Source: Cymbidium sinense
Lineage: Eukaryota; Streptophyta; Magnoliopsida; Asparagales; Orchidaceae
DNA length: 64,000 nt
Assembly: GCA_021442155.1 (NCBI GenBank)
Contig: CM038215.1
Span: 206,826,982-206,890,981 of the forward strand
Direction of reading: 5' to 3'
The notes below the pieces were generated by a model that did not search any database, was not told where the DNA came from, and saw nothing but the letters and a program-made list of their open reading frames with translations. The translations under genes were made by a program, and so were the position numbers. Below are positions 46,234-59,324 of the stretch, one piece after another (position 1 is the stretch's first letter; the number at the start of each line of letters is the position of its first letter).

Positions 46234-47153
46234 ATTAGAGGGATTAATACAAAATATACTCAAAAAAAGTATTTATTGGAGGAGATTTAAACGTATTGTT
46301 GGTAGAGTGGTAGAAGATTTTAAAAGATTCGCTATGGATTTGAACTAACGAAGAAGGTAAGAATATTTTAAATTTTACTTTTACTTATGATTTTGGCTAC
46401 TAATACTTTATTTAAAAAAGAGAAACATATTATTACTTATAAAATGGATTTAGTAAAACACGATTGATTATTTTCGAGAAGAAAATAGATTGTTACATCA
46501 GAAAGATTGTAAGCCATTCCAAATGAAAGTTTTAAGACCAACATCGATATTATGATTTTAAGTTGAAGATGAAAAAAATAAATCAAATTATTATCCCGAT
46601 TGGGATATAGATACTTAAAGAATACAAATAAAATATTTTAAGAAATAAAGTTTACAAATTTGGGATGTTCATAAGGAAGTTTAATGTTATGTAAAAAAAG
46701 AAGAAGTGAAATTAAGAAAAATAAAATGCTTGGAGAATCAAAAGGAAAATCTTCTTTTAATAAAATAATGGTGGAAATGAGTGTGCAAAAAAGATAAAAA
46801 TAAGAATGATTGTTAGAAATTTGGTTTACGTAAAACACCGGAGAATTGGGAAATATATAAAGTGCAGATTCTAAGAAAGAATATAAATTTAACTTTAGTG
46901 ATTTATACAATGATTAGATATCAAAGAAGATGAAAAGATTTATGTATAAGTTAACCAAAAGAGATAGGAGAAGAGAGAGCCTACCAAATGAGGTATTAAA
47001 GATTTAAAAATTATAAAGTCTTTTCTTAAAAATGATATGAATATAGGTGGATGAGATATTTTGATAAACTTTTCAAATGAAAGATCCGAAAGAACGATTG
47101 ATTTTAGAACCTTAATACCCTAAACAAAAATAGAATTTTATTTTATCATGGTC

Positions 47154-49890
47154 TGGTTTATGCAGATTTGAATAAAAATGTCTTTGAAACCGATCTACGC
47201 CTCGCAATGCGTTAAATAAGCCCACATTATGACGGATGCGAAAAGAAGTTAGTCCATGAAACTAATTAGGATCTTGGAATATAGGTACTCTTAGTGTAAA
47301 TTAATTAATTAATAGATATTATGGTTCATGAAAAGATAAATATTTTATGTGTCAAGAAACTAAATGGGTTGGGGAGAAGGAGATTGATAGTTTAGGTTTT
47401 AAACTTTATTCGGTGTCGAACTAGAAATACAGAAAGTGATTATAGATAAAAGTTTGAAGGATAATGTTATAAGTATTAATAGATGTGGAGATAGAATTAT
47501 ACTTTAAAGATTATTGTTGACTAAGATTATCAATGTTATAAGTGTTACGCCCTCAAGTAGGTTTAGAGGTAGCTCAAAAAAAATTTTGGAATGAATTAGA
47601 GGATTAATACAAAAGATACCTCTCAAAGTATGGAGATTTAAATGACATTTGGAGAGAGTGGTAGAAGATTTTAAAAGTATTCACGTTATGGATTTGGGTG
47701 AATTAAGAAGGTAGGACTATATTAGATTTTTTTTTACATGATTTTGTAGTCTAATACTTTATTTAAGAAAAGAAATGAACATATTATTACTTATAAAATG
47801 GATCTAGTAAAACACTGATTGATTATTTTTGATAAGAAAAATAGATCGTTTAGATTGTAAAGATTGTAATCATCCCAAGTGAAATTTTAAGACAACATCG
47901 ACTATTAGTTTTTAGATTTTAAAAGTCAGAGAAAAAATAAACTTAATTATTGTCCCAGATTAGATTGACACTTAAAGAACACAAATAAAAATATTTTAAG
48001 AGTTTTACAAAGAAAATAAAGTTTGGGATGTTCATAAGAAGTTTAACGTTATGGGAAAAAGTATCGTCTTTATTAAACAAGTTCTAAAGATGGCGAATCA
48101 AAAGAAAAAATTTTTTTAATAAGAATAGTTGGTTGAGAAGTAAAAGAAAAGATAAGAAATAAGAAGATTGTTATAAAACTTGGTTTAGATGTAAAAACCT
48201 GGAGAATTGGGAAAGATATAAACGACCAGAGATTCTAAGAAAGAATATATGATAAAATTTAGTTTTAGTGATTTATACAATAGATATATTAAAGAAGGTG
48301 AAAGATGTATGTATAAGTTAACAACCAAAGAGATAGGAGAAGAAAGACACCAAGTAAAGATAAGGATGAAAATAATAAAGTCTTTTCTTAAAAAAGATAT
48401 TGAAAATAGGTGGATGAGGTATTTTAATAAACTTTTCAATGAAGGATCCGAAAGACGATTGATTTTAGAACCTTAATACCCTAAAAAAATAGAGAATTTC
48501 ATTTTATCGTCAGATTAGTAAATCAAGTTAGTGAAGCTTTAAAGAAAATGAAATGTGGAAAAGCAAGAGGACCTGGATAATATTCCAAAGTGTGGAAATG
48601 TTTAGGAGATCAATTTCTTGGCTTACAAATCTTTTAATGTTATTTTAAAGACTAAAAATATGCCGATGAGTGGAGAAAGAGTTTGTTGGTTCCTATATTT
48701 AAGAATAAAGGTGATGCACAAGATTGTGCAAATTATAGAGAATTAAGTTAATGCCATACATTAAAATTATGGGAGAGAGTAATTGAGCATAGGTTACGAT
48801 GTGATACGAAGTTTCTCACAATGGTTTCATGCCGTGTAGATCTACTATGGATGCTATACATTTGTTAAGAGGTTTGATGAGAAGCATAGAAAAAAAAAGG
48901 ATCTACATATGATATTTATTGATTTAGAGAAAGCTTATGATAAAGTCTCAAGAGATGTTCTTTGGAGAGTAGAACAAAAGTTAATATTGGTTATATTCAA
49001 GTTATTAAGGATATGTATTGAGTCTTGTGTGTCCAAACACAAGGAGGATTGACAAACTATTTTCCTATTTGGTTGAATTACATCAAGGATCAACATTAAG
49101 CCCTTATCTTTTACTTTAGTTATGGATGTTCTTACGAGGCATTTACAAGAAGATGTACCCGGTGTATGCTTTTTTTTGATGACATTCTTGTTGATAAGAA
49201 GAGGGAGTCCAACGAAAACTTGAATTATGGAGGTCAACTTGAGTCAGAGAGGGTTTAAGTAGATCTAAAGCGAATATATGGAGTGTAATTTTAGTTGTAG
49301 AAGTTTTAGTGGTGTGTGACTTTATGATCAAGTCATTAATAAGAGTGATTTATTGATATTTAGGCTCTATTGTTCAAAATGATGGTGAAATAGATGGAGA
49401 TATTATTAGTAGAATTCAAGTTGGATGGTTGAAGTGGAGGAATGCATCCGCCTATTATGTGATAGAAAGTTCCACTTAAACTTAAGGAAAATTTTATAAG
49501 ATGGTGGTAAGACAGAATGACTTAGGCGAATGTTAAATAAAAGAGAAACATAAAGACTAAGTTAAGTGTTCTGAGAGATGATGAGTGTGGATGAGTTTAC
49601 CCTAGAGATAGAATGCAAAATGAGTATGTTGGAAAAAGTTGGAGTAGCTCAGTAGATAAGATTAGGGAGAGTCGCTTAGATGGTTTTGGCCACATAAAGC
49701 CGTCCGTCACTTAGATTAGGAGAGTGGATTAGATTTTCCTTATGTTAAGAAAGGTAGTAGACCTAAAAGACTTGGTTAAGATGTATAAAAATGATCTTAA
49801 TATACCGAATTAAATGAGAATTTGACACAATAATGACACAAGGAGGATTCATGTAGCCCCACCTAGTGGGATTAAGGCTTGTTGTTGTTA
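47154..49890 (+). mobile_element. RTE LINE-2, nearly complete, inserted in LINE-1
   Basis: About 2.74 kb, with a short leader (47,154-47,230) followed by an endonuclease block that repeats that of LINE-1. For example, GAAGTTAGTCCATGAAACTA at 47,248 parallels 45,860. RT follows, then the terminal CCCACCTAGTGGGATTAAGG and TTGTTGTTA. Where it starts and stops, LINE-1 is left and resumed at equivalent positions (TTTTATCATGGTC, then ATGTCAGATCAG). A short target duplication of about ATG(G)TC is possible. Dense small indels break all frames. Confidence 0.8.
48500..49700 (+). pseudogene. RTE LINE-2 reverse transcriptase remnant
   Basis: Landmarks: KCGKARGPG-like near 48,550, [13 protein letters not shown] near 48,838 and [19 protein letters not shown] near 48,920. 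QGSTLSPYL is near 49,085, followed by a FDDIL-type catalytic box near 49,175, where frameshifts obscure the residues. The C-terminal region follows to about 49,700. The enzyme would copy LINE RNA at the target nick. Not functional. Confidence 0.75.
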
Positions 49891-51262
49891 TGTCAGATCA
49901 GACAGTAATTTAGAGAAGCTTTAAAGAAAATAAAATGTGAAAAATAGGACGATGATATTAATAAGTGTCGAAATGTTTATGAGAGGAATTTCTTGGCTTA
50001 CAAATCTTTTAATGTTATTTTAAAGACTAAAAAAATGTCGATGAGCGGAAGAGTTTGTTGGTTCCTATATTTAAAATAAAGGTGATGCACAAGAGTGTGC
50101 AAATTATAGAGAATTAAGTTAATGTGTCATACATTAAAATTATGGGAGAGAAGAAAGCATTCGATGTGATACAAAAGTTTCTCTCAGGTTTCATGCCGAT
50201 AGATCTACTATGGATGTTATACATTTGTTAAGAGATTTGATGAAGTAAAGAGAAAGTGGATCTACATATGATATTTATTGATTTAGAAAGCGATGATAAA
50301 TTTTCAAGAGATGTTCTTTGGAGAGTTCTAGAATAGAAAGGAGTTAATATCGGTTATATTCAAGTCATTAAGGATATGTATACTAGAGTTGTTACTTGTG
50401 TCCAAACACAAGGAGGATTGACAAGATATTTTCCTATTTCGGATTACATCGGATCGCTTTTAAGCCCTTATCTTTTGCTTTAGTTATGGATGTTCTTAGG
50501 ACGCTAGAAGATGTACTTTAGTGTATGCTTTTCGATGACATTCTTCTTGTTGATAAGACTAGAGAGAGAGTCCAAGAGAAACTTGAATTATGGAGGTCAA
50601 CATTAGAGTCTAAAGATTTTCGTTTTAGTAGATCTAAACCTAATATATGGAATGTAATTTTAGTAGAAGTTCTAGTGTTGTGACATTGTGAACAAGTCAT
50701 TAATAAGAGTGAGTTGAGATATTTAGGCTATATTGTTCAAAATGATGGAGAAATAGATGGAGATGTTATTAGTAGAATTCAAGTTGGATGGTTGAAGTGG
50801 AGGAATGCATCCGCACAGGTGATAGAAAGTTTCACTTAAACTTAAAGGAAAATTTTATAGGTTAGTAGTAAGACTGACGACTTATGGAATGTTGGCCAAT
50901 ATAAAGAAGCATAAGACTAAGTTAAGTGTTACAGAGATGAGGATGCTCAGGAGGATGAGTGGCTTTACTCTTAGAGATGGAATGCAAAATGAGTATGTTG
51001 GGGAAAAAGTTGGAGTAGCTCCAGTGACAAATAAGATTAGAGAGAGACGCCTTAGATGGTTTGGCCATAAAAGCCTACCATCCGATGACAGAGATTTTAG
51101 ATTTATGTTAACGGTAGAGGTAGACTAAATAGACTTGGTTAAGATGTAAAAAATGATCTTAGTACTTGAATTAAATGAGAATTTGACACATAATAGGACA
51201 CAATGGAGACGAAGGATTCATGTAGCCGACCCCACTTAGTGGGATAAAGGCTTCTTGTTGTT
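49891..51262 (+). pseudogene. RTE LINE-1 reverse transcriptase and C-terminal remnant
   Basis: This is the second half of the interrupted LINE-1. It includes RT blocks parallel to LINE-2 ([16 protein letters not shown] near 50,280) and [24 protein letters not shown] sequence near 50,340. The open part 50,889-51,128 has TEMRMLRRMSGFTLRDG and ERRLRWFGH, the conserved RTE C-terminal signature. The tail ends in (TTG)n. Several short indels disrupt the frame. Confidence 0.8.
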
Positions 51263-51595
51263 GTTCATCATCTTTAGAAATGTATTTAGAGAAACAAAAG
51301 GGCATTAAAAATTATTTATGTAGTCCATCTAGGGTTTTAAATGCCATGTCTTCCATTCATCCCCAAATTTATTCCTAATTTGATGGTGATCATTTTTTTA
51401 AAGTCAATTTTTGTAAAATAAGTGGCACATGAGATTTGACCTAGTAGTTTATCAAGTTTAGGTATGAGAAACCTATATTATATGTTAATATTATTGATAG
51501 TTTTATTATTAGTGAACATTCTCCATTATCTATTCTTTGTTGAATCAATAAGGTTCAGACATAACATGGACTGACACTTTTTTGGAAGAAGCCTT

Positions 51596-53378
51596 TGTAA
51601 TATCCAATTAGTTTATTCCTAATTAATTTTGTTTTAGCTAATTAACCCGTCTATCAGAAGATTCATCAGAAGACCTAAAAGCGCATGCACGGGATTAAAG
51701 CATTCGACGGGATCGATCGAAAGGTAATACGCTCATTTATTTCATTCCTTTCATACGCCTCGGTTCATTCGCAGACTCATCGCCGAAGTTCGTCTCCTCC
51801 TTTCCTTCCTTTGTCGACGGATTGCACGGATTACTGCGTGACGGCCGAATTCGGTCGGCTTCACCAGAACCGCCACTCGCTCTTCGCCGCCGTCATAAGG
51901 TGCCGCCGGCGCAGATCAGACGCGGTCGTGAAGTTATGGAAACCCTCGCTTCGCCGATTCGCTCGCCACGCACGCCTCTTCGTCGCCGCTGAACACCAGA
52001 AGCTGCTTTGGAAATCCTGAACCGACGGCTCCAGGATTTCCGTTCGACGGAAAACCAGGAGTTTGGTGAGTTCGAATTTCTTTCCCTATTCCTTTTCTTT
52101 CACCGCGCTTCCTGTTGAAATGTGATTATGGAGTTAAATCTGCTGGTGAGAGAATTATGTATTAAAATGGGGTTTATGATTGTCATTTTGTTAATTTTAG
52201 TGTTAATTTAATCGTAATTAATATTGGCGTTAGTAGATTACTTTGGAGTGTCCCAAAGATTTGAAAGATTATATGAGACATCAATTTCGGTAAGATCGCG
52301 GGTTATGATACTACCGCTTTAATTATGAGTCATTTATGAGTTTCATTAGACAGTATTTAGAAGAGTTATTTCATTATAAGTGGTATAATCGGGAAAGACA
52401 TCAATGACACCGCCTGTATTAATCGGGTGAGACATAATCGCTAATTTAAATTCGCTTTATCCTACGAATATTGTTTACCGATTTTTATAAATCATGAATA
52501 ACATACATGATATTCCCATATCAGACGCTATTACAACCGCTCAAATGATTATAAGTAGTTTCATTTTCTTTATTCAATGATTATGCCGCTACCATTTTCT
52601 TTATTAAGATATTTGATTTCGCAAGATAAAATGTAGAAAACATGTTATACGCAAGAATGGATAATCGCGAAATGCCGGAAAATCATGATGTATGTTATAA
52701 ATCACAGATAAAAGAAAGCTCGACGAGATGATGAGGTGGATCTTAAGATCCCCGACTCGACATGAGTTGAGCCGTTAGTCGTCAACCGTGTCGAGCAGTA
52801 GAGATGGTTCCTACCTTTACCTTCGCTTTAAATGCCGTGACGACCCTTTGTTATAAAACCTATGAATTATAAATGATATTTCTAAAAAATGATTTGATAT
52901 AAACCTAAAATGACTTTCATTAAATAACCGCTCCTACGACATGACATCGATACAAGATCTAATCTACGATATTATTTAGTTATACATTGCAAAGATTGCT
53001 ACCGCTTTACTCTTCTCGCAAATTTAAATGCATACGCACGATGATCTACCGTCTGTTACTTTAAGATTCTGTTTCACGTTTAAATTACGACGTTACCGGA
53101 TAATTTAAAGATAGGTAAGAAGTAACTGTTTGATTCAGAGCTTAAGAAAAGCACGCATAAAAATTTTAATCGATGTTTTAGTCAGATGCACAAACTTAAA
53201 GATTTCACGCCCAATCATGACCGCAATTAGATATATGAATTTTAAATTTTGTGATGATTTGATTGACATACAATTTCACTTCGGCTCCGCAGAGAGAAGC
53301 TAAACGTGGAATGTGGTCCAATCGTCATCCTATTCTGTTACACTTCGATCAATAAAGGTAGAGGTCATCCAGGTGATA
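51596..53378 (+). repeat. 5' LTR of the Tekay-type element
   Basis: Begins TGTAATATCC and ends just before GTGTATCGAGC. The first 50 bases are identical to the 3' LTR; farther in, identical blocks alternate with short scrambled patches. A G+C-rich block (51,780-52,020) gives a 111-residue open frame that is not a recognisable protein. Confidence 0.85.
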
Positions 53379-53381
53379 AAG

Positions 53382-53400
53382 TGTATCGAGCATAAGGTTG
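53382..53400 (+). other. Primer-binding site of the Tekay-type element
   Basis: TGTATCGAGCATAAGGTTG matches TGGTATCAGAGC followed by AT.AGGTTG, the usual site in this lineage, with two lost bases. It marks the end of the 5' LTR. Confidence 0.75.
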
Positions 53401-53739
53401 AACGAGCAAAAAGATTGATGAGCAAGAATGGAAGCATTTTGGATTTAGGATAAGTGTTGAATTGATCAATACGATTTATAGACGATTAATTTTGGGTTAG
53501 GAATCCATATGTTCTTAATTTTAATGTATGATATTTAATAAATATGTATCAAATAAATAATTTTTATAATTACAGAATAAAAGAAATGCCAAAGGAATGG
53601 TCACCTCGACTAAATGCAGACTCGAACTCCATGCCGAGATAATTCTAAGTGAGAAATACAACCTGAGGTGAGATCGATGAATCGAGTAGTTTGATTTCCT
53701 GGTTGTTGAGCAAGCAAGATCAGAAAAATCGCTAGCACA

Positions 53740-54604
53740 AGATCCGAGTCGTTGGTGGATCAATATTGATATTTCAAACGCTCAAACCACCAAGATTCGG
53801 GGAGCCAGTGATCCTATAGCGGAAGATTGACCGCTTAACATTGGAAAAATTTTGGATGGGATGATCCCGAAAACGTAAGAAAGTTACTACGCTTCAGATG
53901 GGAAGGAGAAAGCGGAGGCCAACACGGGAAAGATTTGAAATGATACTTATTACCGAAAATGAGTTTGAAAGTATTCAAAGATTTATTCCTCCATCACCGA
54001 CTTGCTTACAGACAAATTTTTCAATCTAACGAATCATAAACTATAATGCAGATAGTTCGAAGCTTTCTTTCTAGATACGCCCACATTATATCAAGAAGCG
54101 AAGAGAAATGTCATGATTTCATGTCGTAGATCAATTAAGATTGGCACTGACCATTTGATATCAAGTTCTGTTAGTTGAAAGAGGAGAATTGAAAATGAGA
54201 ATTTTTTCCAAAGCAATGGATTTATTAAAGGAAAGCAAACGCAGGAGAGCCGATTTCTACAGAAATTTAAGTGATGACGCATGAAACAAATTCAATTGGA
54301 AAAATTTATTTGTGATAAGTGTGAGAAAAGACATTTTGGTCAATGTTTGGATCAGAAAAATGTTATAGATGTCGACGGACATCGCAATGACGCCCATCGG
54401 TGGAGAAGACATAAAATCATACAATTATTAGTGGTCAACAAAGAAAATTTTGGAAGCCGGAAGCGAAGCAGAACACAATTTTGGGAAAACCTTCAATTCA
54501 AGAAAAGGAGAAACTTGAACGAAAAAAACCAACCCTCTAAGAAAGCGAGTTTTTTATCACTCGAAAGAAGCAGAATCAAAGTTTGTCGTATGCTTAAAAT
54601 TTGA
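53740..54604 (+). pseudogene. Tekay-type gag remnant
   Basis: Near 53,790-53,930 a PPRFGEPV block, a LTLEKFWMG-like block and MGRRKRRP-like residues follow the Del gag order in shifted frames. The open part 54,281-54,604 has ICDKCEKRHFGQCL, a CX2CX4HX3C-like zinc-binding block. Right after it is a decayed second knuckle (DVDGHRND, with cysteines lost). Tandem zinc blocks of this kind are usual in this lineage. A strongly basic tail follows. Non-functional. Confidence 0.75.
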
Positions 54605-54639
54605 TCATTTGGTTCAGTTGATTCTGCTTCAGATTCGCT

Positions 54640-54960
54640 CATTTTGATTCCTTTTCCACCGCTTCTGATACTATTTATTTCACACCTATATTGAATGTGG
54701 TAATACCTTCCGGTGATAATACAAATAGGAAATGTGTTGTTGACATTAACATTCAAGATAAACAATTTCCTGAACTAATTATCTTCCAATCGACATTTCG
54801 TTATACAGGTATTGGTTGATCAAATATTTTGCAACAATTGAATCTTTGGAAGAGGAGAGTAAAATTTTGCATGCTAAAAAATCATTTTATTTTTCTGATA
54901 AGAATGCCTTTCTGATTAACAGAAGTTGAGTAAATATTTAAGCGGTAAAGATTTCTACCA
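54640..54960 (+). pseudogene. Tekay-type protease remnant
   Basis: The reading near 54,700-54,800 gives VVIPSG, KCVVDINIQDKQFP and LIIF, recalling the flap and C-terminal parts of the retropepsin in this lineage. VLVDQIFCNN-like sequence follows. The active-site D-T/S-G motif is not recognisable, so confidence rests on position between gag and RT. Confidence 0.5.
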
Positions 54961-55049
54961 AATTAGATGTGTTGAATAAGGAGGTGTTTGGTGAAAAATA
55001 TTCCAGTTTCGAATTTCGATGTATGAGAATTACTGCGCCACCAACACGA

Positions 55050-55960
55050 AGTGGAGTTTGGGATTGATGTAACACAACTCTACATAAATCTCCTTACAGG
55101 ATGACCCTGAATTGCATGAATTGAAGTGTCATGCGAATGATGAAGGATTTATTCACCCAAAGAACTCACCGCGAGGCAAGACTATTTGAAAAGGATGCCT
55201 ACATGTGTATTGACACGGAGTTAAATAAATAACAATCAAGAATAAGATCCACTATCGCGACCGATGATTTATTTGACGTTGGAGAGCTCGTATTTTCCAA
55301 TTGACCGAGATCCTGGATATCATCGTAAGTTAAAGACGCCGATATTTTTAAAGTAGCTTTTGGAACCGTATGGACATTATGAATTGTTATGCCATTTATT
55401 TAACTAATGCCCGCATTTTTACTTAATGAATCATGTTTTCAAGCTCGGGATCGGATATATCATCTTTTTGATGATATTTTGATTCTAAAACCGACGAAGC
55501 AAATCATCGAGTATTGTTTTAGAGATGTTAAGAGAATCAATTATATGCCAAATTTTCAAATGTGAATTTTGGATGCAGATCGCATTTCAGTCATATTATC
55601 GAAGGAGTTTCTTGATCCTCAAAAGTAAAAGAATTTTAGAATTCGTCAAAGAATGTTACGAAGTTCTAAGCTTAGTAGGTTATTACGGAAGTTTGTCAAG
55701 AGATTTTCATATCAGAACGCCTCTATCTAAGTTATTGAAAGGTCAAATTAAATTATTAACCGAATGCGGAAGTTTTCAAGAAAAGTATTTGACAATGCCC
55801 AATTTTATTTATTCTATCGTGAGGCGATTTCAAATATTTAGTGATGATCTTTTAAAAGGTTTGGGTTGTGTTTTAATGAAAATAGAAAAGTAATCGCTTA
55901 CGCTCGAGACAATTAAAACCTCACGAAAGAAATTATCCCGCATAATCTAAGTTAGTGTTT
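55050..55960 (+). pseudogene. Tekay-type RT and RNase H remnant
   Basis: KSPYRMT near 55,090 opens the RT. IDDLFDVGE is seen near 55,265, VMPFI.LMPAFL near 55,390 and LFDDILILK near 55,470, where the catalytic F-I/V-D-D box is partly kept. The open part 55,525-55,893 then has FKCEFWMQIAFQ, VGYYGSLSRDF and GLGCVLMKIEK, the RT connection and RNase H start. SRQLKPHE-like sequence follows at 55,900. Stops and indels separate these blocks. Confidence 0.85.
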
Positions 55961-56225
55961 TTGCTTAAAATTTGGACATTACTTGTATGAACTAAATTTT
56001 ATCGATCATCGAGTCTTAAGTATATTTTACAGAATTAAATCTAAGACAAAGAAGATTTGAATTCATAAAAGATTATGATTAGATTTGATATTGCGCAAAG
56101 AACGCTAATGACGTTGAAATACGAAATGCCAATTGGATTATTACTCAAAGTCGATATTAATTGGCGTATACTAAGTTAAGATAACGATACGGGCATTTAT
56201 ATCAATCGACAACAATCAACTTTAT

Positions 56226-57470
56226 TTGATAGAATCAAAGTTCGCATTTAAACCTGGATCATGGATATCGAAATTCATTGAACAAACCCGATTAATGGGA
56301 GCGAATTTTACCGTAGATGCGAGGGTATTATTCAAGAATTCACAATTATGGTACTTGGTGACGCTAAATCGAGAAAATTTTACGGATACCATCGGGATAT
56401 ATTATTCATCCAGGTAGTTCAAAAATGTATAAATATTTAAAAGCAGCATTTTGGTGGTCAAAAGAAAAGACAAATATAGTCTCTAAGTTTTGTCGATTGT
56501 TAAAGCGAGCATCAAAGACGGCGGATTATTACATCATTACCTATACGGAGTGAAAGTGGGAAGAAATTGCAATGTATTTTGTTATGGGATTTCAGATCTG
56601 CGAAGATCGGGTTGTTGTGGATAGATTGACAAGTCCTTATTTCTTACCCATGAAATGCAGATTGATAAATTGTGATTATATGTTAAAGAAATTAAAGACT
56701 ACATGTGTTCCAAAAGTGATCGTCTACGAGAAGATTTACTTCCGATGAAAGGAATTGAGGCGCACACGCTATTACTTAAGTTTTCATCCTCGACCGACAA
56801 TTAAAAGAACAATTCAAGTCCCAAGATTTGTTGAGATTATATGTTTGGGAGGTAGTTGGGAAGATCATATTCCTACATCGATAATAATAAATACCAATCT
56901 AGATTCATATGAAGATTGTATGAAAGTGTAGAACTCTATTGAGTTGGGTCGGGGGGAAGACATTAGCAGGGAGTTGGTTGATCGCTGAGAAAATCGATTA
57001 ATCGAGATAAAAAACCGTGATCGGCAAGTATATATGACTTAAAGACCGAAATTGTAGAATTTCAAGTTGGAGAATTTGTATTCTTGAAAGTCAAACCTAT
57101 GAAAGGAATTAGTATTTGGTCACGGAGGTAAATTGAGCCCTGCATGTAGACCTTTTGAAATCATTGAAAGGATTGACAATGCTACTGCCTTACCCATCAA
57201 ACCGCAGATATTCACAACGTCTTTCACATTTCAATGTTGAGAAAATGGATCACAGATGCAGAGTAGAAGATTCCATATACAAAGTTTGAAATACAACCAG
57301 ATTTGACTTATGGAGCGAGAAAAGATTTTGGAAGTGATGTGAAAAAATGACAAATTTTCTGCGTTAAAATTAAAAAGACGCACCAATCAAAGAAGCTAGA
57401 GTAACAAGAGATGAGACGTAAGTTTCCTTCGTTTGAATGATTCAGAAGAAATTTCGAGGACGAAATTTTG
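56226..57470 (+). pseudogene. Tekay-type integrase and chromodomain remnant
   Basis: The open part 56,226-56,417 contains RLMGANFTVDARVLFKNSQL, a tether/integrase N-terminal region, and the next block reads HPGSSKMYKYLKAAFWWS (frame-shifted). GGSWEDHIP near 56,848 marks the integrase C-terminal half. RPFEIIERIDNATALP with PQIFTT near 57,150-57,215 is the GPY/F-type region. IQPDLTYG near 57,295 starts the chromodomain, and LRLNDSEEISRTKF near 57,430 closes the polyprotein. Catalytic residues are not all present. Confidence 0.8.
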
Positions 57471-57471
57471 T

Positions 57472-57485
57472 TTAAGAGGGGAAAT
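57472..57485 (+). other. Polypurine tract of the Tekay-type element
   Basis: TTAAGAGGGGAAAT directly precedes the 3' LTR start TGTAATATCC. AAGAGGGG is the usual plus-strand primer in this lineage. Confidence 0.85.
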
Positions 57486-59319
57486 TGTAATATCCAATTA
57501 GTTTATTCCTAATTAATTTTGTTTTAGCTAATTAACCGCGTCAGAAGAATATCAGAAGACCTGTAGCAATTTGATTAAAGCATTCGCTGGTATGGGATCG
57601 ATCGAGGTAATACCCGCTTCATTTATTTCATTCCTTTCATACCGCTACCATTCGTGCGATCATCGAAGTTCGTCTCCTCCTTTTCCTTCCCACCGGCGAC
57701 GATTGCGCCCCATGACACGAGAACGATGAACCAATTTCGTTTCACCAGAACCGCTCGCCACGGCTGATAAGAGTGTCGCCCTGGGCGCAGACGTGGTGCT
57801 CGAGTTGCAAACCACCGGCCAGCTTGGACCCGTCGATCGACGCTTACCTGACCCATCGCCCTCTCTCCTTCGTCGTTGAACCGTCGACCAGTAAGCTTGC
57901 TCGGGTTGGAAATCCGTGAACCGACGGCCGGGATTTCTTGTTCTCGCCGATCGGGGAAACTTGGGAGTTTGGTGAGTTCTTGAATTTCTTATTCCTTTTC
58001 TTTTCAAAACGCGCCTCTGTTGAAATGCATGATTATGGAGTTCAACTGTTTGCGTGAGTGAATTATTGTGTATTAAAATGGGGTTTAGATCGCATTTTGT
58101 TAATTTTAGTTTGTTAATTTAATTGGGTAATTAATATTGGCGTTAGTAGATGAGCGTCAAAGATTTGAAAGATTATATGAGGAGACATCAATTTCGGTAA
58201 GATTGAGTTGTTTGATACTACCGCAATTATGAGTTCATTTATGAGTTTAATTTAAGTATTTAGAAGAGTTATTTCATTATAAGTATGGGAGGAGGGGAGA
58301 CATCACAACCGCCTGTATTAATCAGGGAGACATAATTCTTTAATTTAAATTCGGTTTATACATGAATGCCATTTTCTACCAAATTTTTATAAATTGTATG
58401 ACACATATCATAGATATTCTCATTCATTGTACAAATTCAACGATTATAAGTCGGTTAGTTCATTTTCTTTATTCAAATGATTATGTCGCTAGTTCATTTT
58501 CTTATTAAGATATGAGGTATATAGAAATGTTTTAAAACATGTTGTTAAATGCGAATGTGAATCGAGAAATGTCGTGAAAATTGTGATAGAAAGGCTATGT
58601 TATAAATCGCAGGAAAGAAAGTTCGAGATGGCGTGAGTAGGATCTTAGTATCCCCGACTCGAGAGTTGGAGCCATTTGGATGTCCAACCTGCCAGAGGTA
58701 GAAGAGTATGGTTACCGCTTTACCTTGCCGACGGGGTGACGACCTTTTGTTATGAAGTCAAAACCGAAAAAATGATTTGATATAAAGCGAAATGACTTTC
58801 GTTAAATAATTGCTCTATGGCACACGTTGATCTGATCTGTCTACGGCGTATTGTTGATTCACGTTGTTACGTTTGCGGCGTTGTTTCTGGGTTTTTCTCT
58901 TACGCGAATTTAAATGTACGTGCGATTATTCTCTTGTATTCGAGAACTGCTTTAGCATTCTTGTCTCATGAGCTTATGATATTCTGGATTGATAATTTGA
59001 GGGAAAAGATGAGGTGGGTAGGTGTGCATTTTGTTGATTTGTATAGTTTTGGGAAGATTAAAGGTTTTAGTGCGTACAAAATTTTATCTTGATGTCTTTA
59101 GTTCTTTGTATTTGTGTATGGCTTAAAGATTTCATGGATTGTGATCTGAATTAATTAGTATATGAATTTTAAATTTTGTGATGATTTGATTAGATACAAA
59201 TTTACTTTTCGTTCATGATAGCGAGGTTGGAGCGTGTGGGTGGAATCTGTGTCCGTCAGTCGTCAGATACATACACAGTTGGTGCAGAATAAGGGTAGAG
59301 TCATCACGGGGTGTGACGT
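57486..59319 (+). repeat. 3' LTR of the Tekay-type element
   Basis: Starts TGTAATATCCAATTAG and ends near ...GGGGTGTGACGT. Aligns with 51,596-53,378 but is about 50 bp longer because of indels. Open frames inside (for example 58,817-59,092) are not recognisable proteins. Confidence 0.8.
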
Positions 59320-59324
59320 GACTT

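Larger units (their letters stand above)
45847..51262 (+). mobile_element. RTE LINE-1, split by a second LINE, inserted in Gypsy-C
   Basis: The 5' part (45,847-47,153) encodes an endonuclease. The 3' part (49,891-51,262) encodes RT and the C-terminal region and ends in the RTE tail CCCACTTAGTGGGATAAAGG...TTGTTGTTG. The flanks are an exact repeat, GTTCATCATCTTTAGA, at 45,831-45,846 and 51,263-51,278; counting the TTG tail it reaches 18 bp. That is a target-site duplication, and Gypsy-C RT continues on both sides. All frames are broken. Confidence 0.85.
51596..59319 (+). mobile_element. Del/Tekay-type gypsy chromovirus with long LTRs, inserted in Gypsy-C
   Basis: Two LTRs of about 1.8 kb both start TGTAATATCCAATTAGTTTA. 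Between them lie an initiator-Met-type primer-binding site, gag with a CX2C..HX4C-like block, protease, RT, RNase H, integrase, a chromodomain-like tail and a polypurine tract. The GRNFV..EGRNCNI-type reading at the end is characteristic of this lineage. Flanks GCCTT (51,591-51,595) and GACTT (59,320-59,324) may be the 5-bp target copies, and the Gypsy-C RT resumes after the 3' LTR. All coding parts are broken by stops and many short indels. Confidence 0.85.

Noticed and set aside
51685..52020. 111-residue Arg/Ser-rich open frame
   Set aside because: Lies wholly inside the 5' LTR of the Tekay-type element, and the matching part of the 3' LTR has a different frame (- strand).
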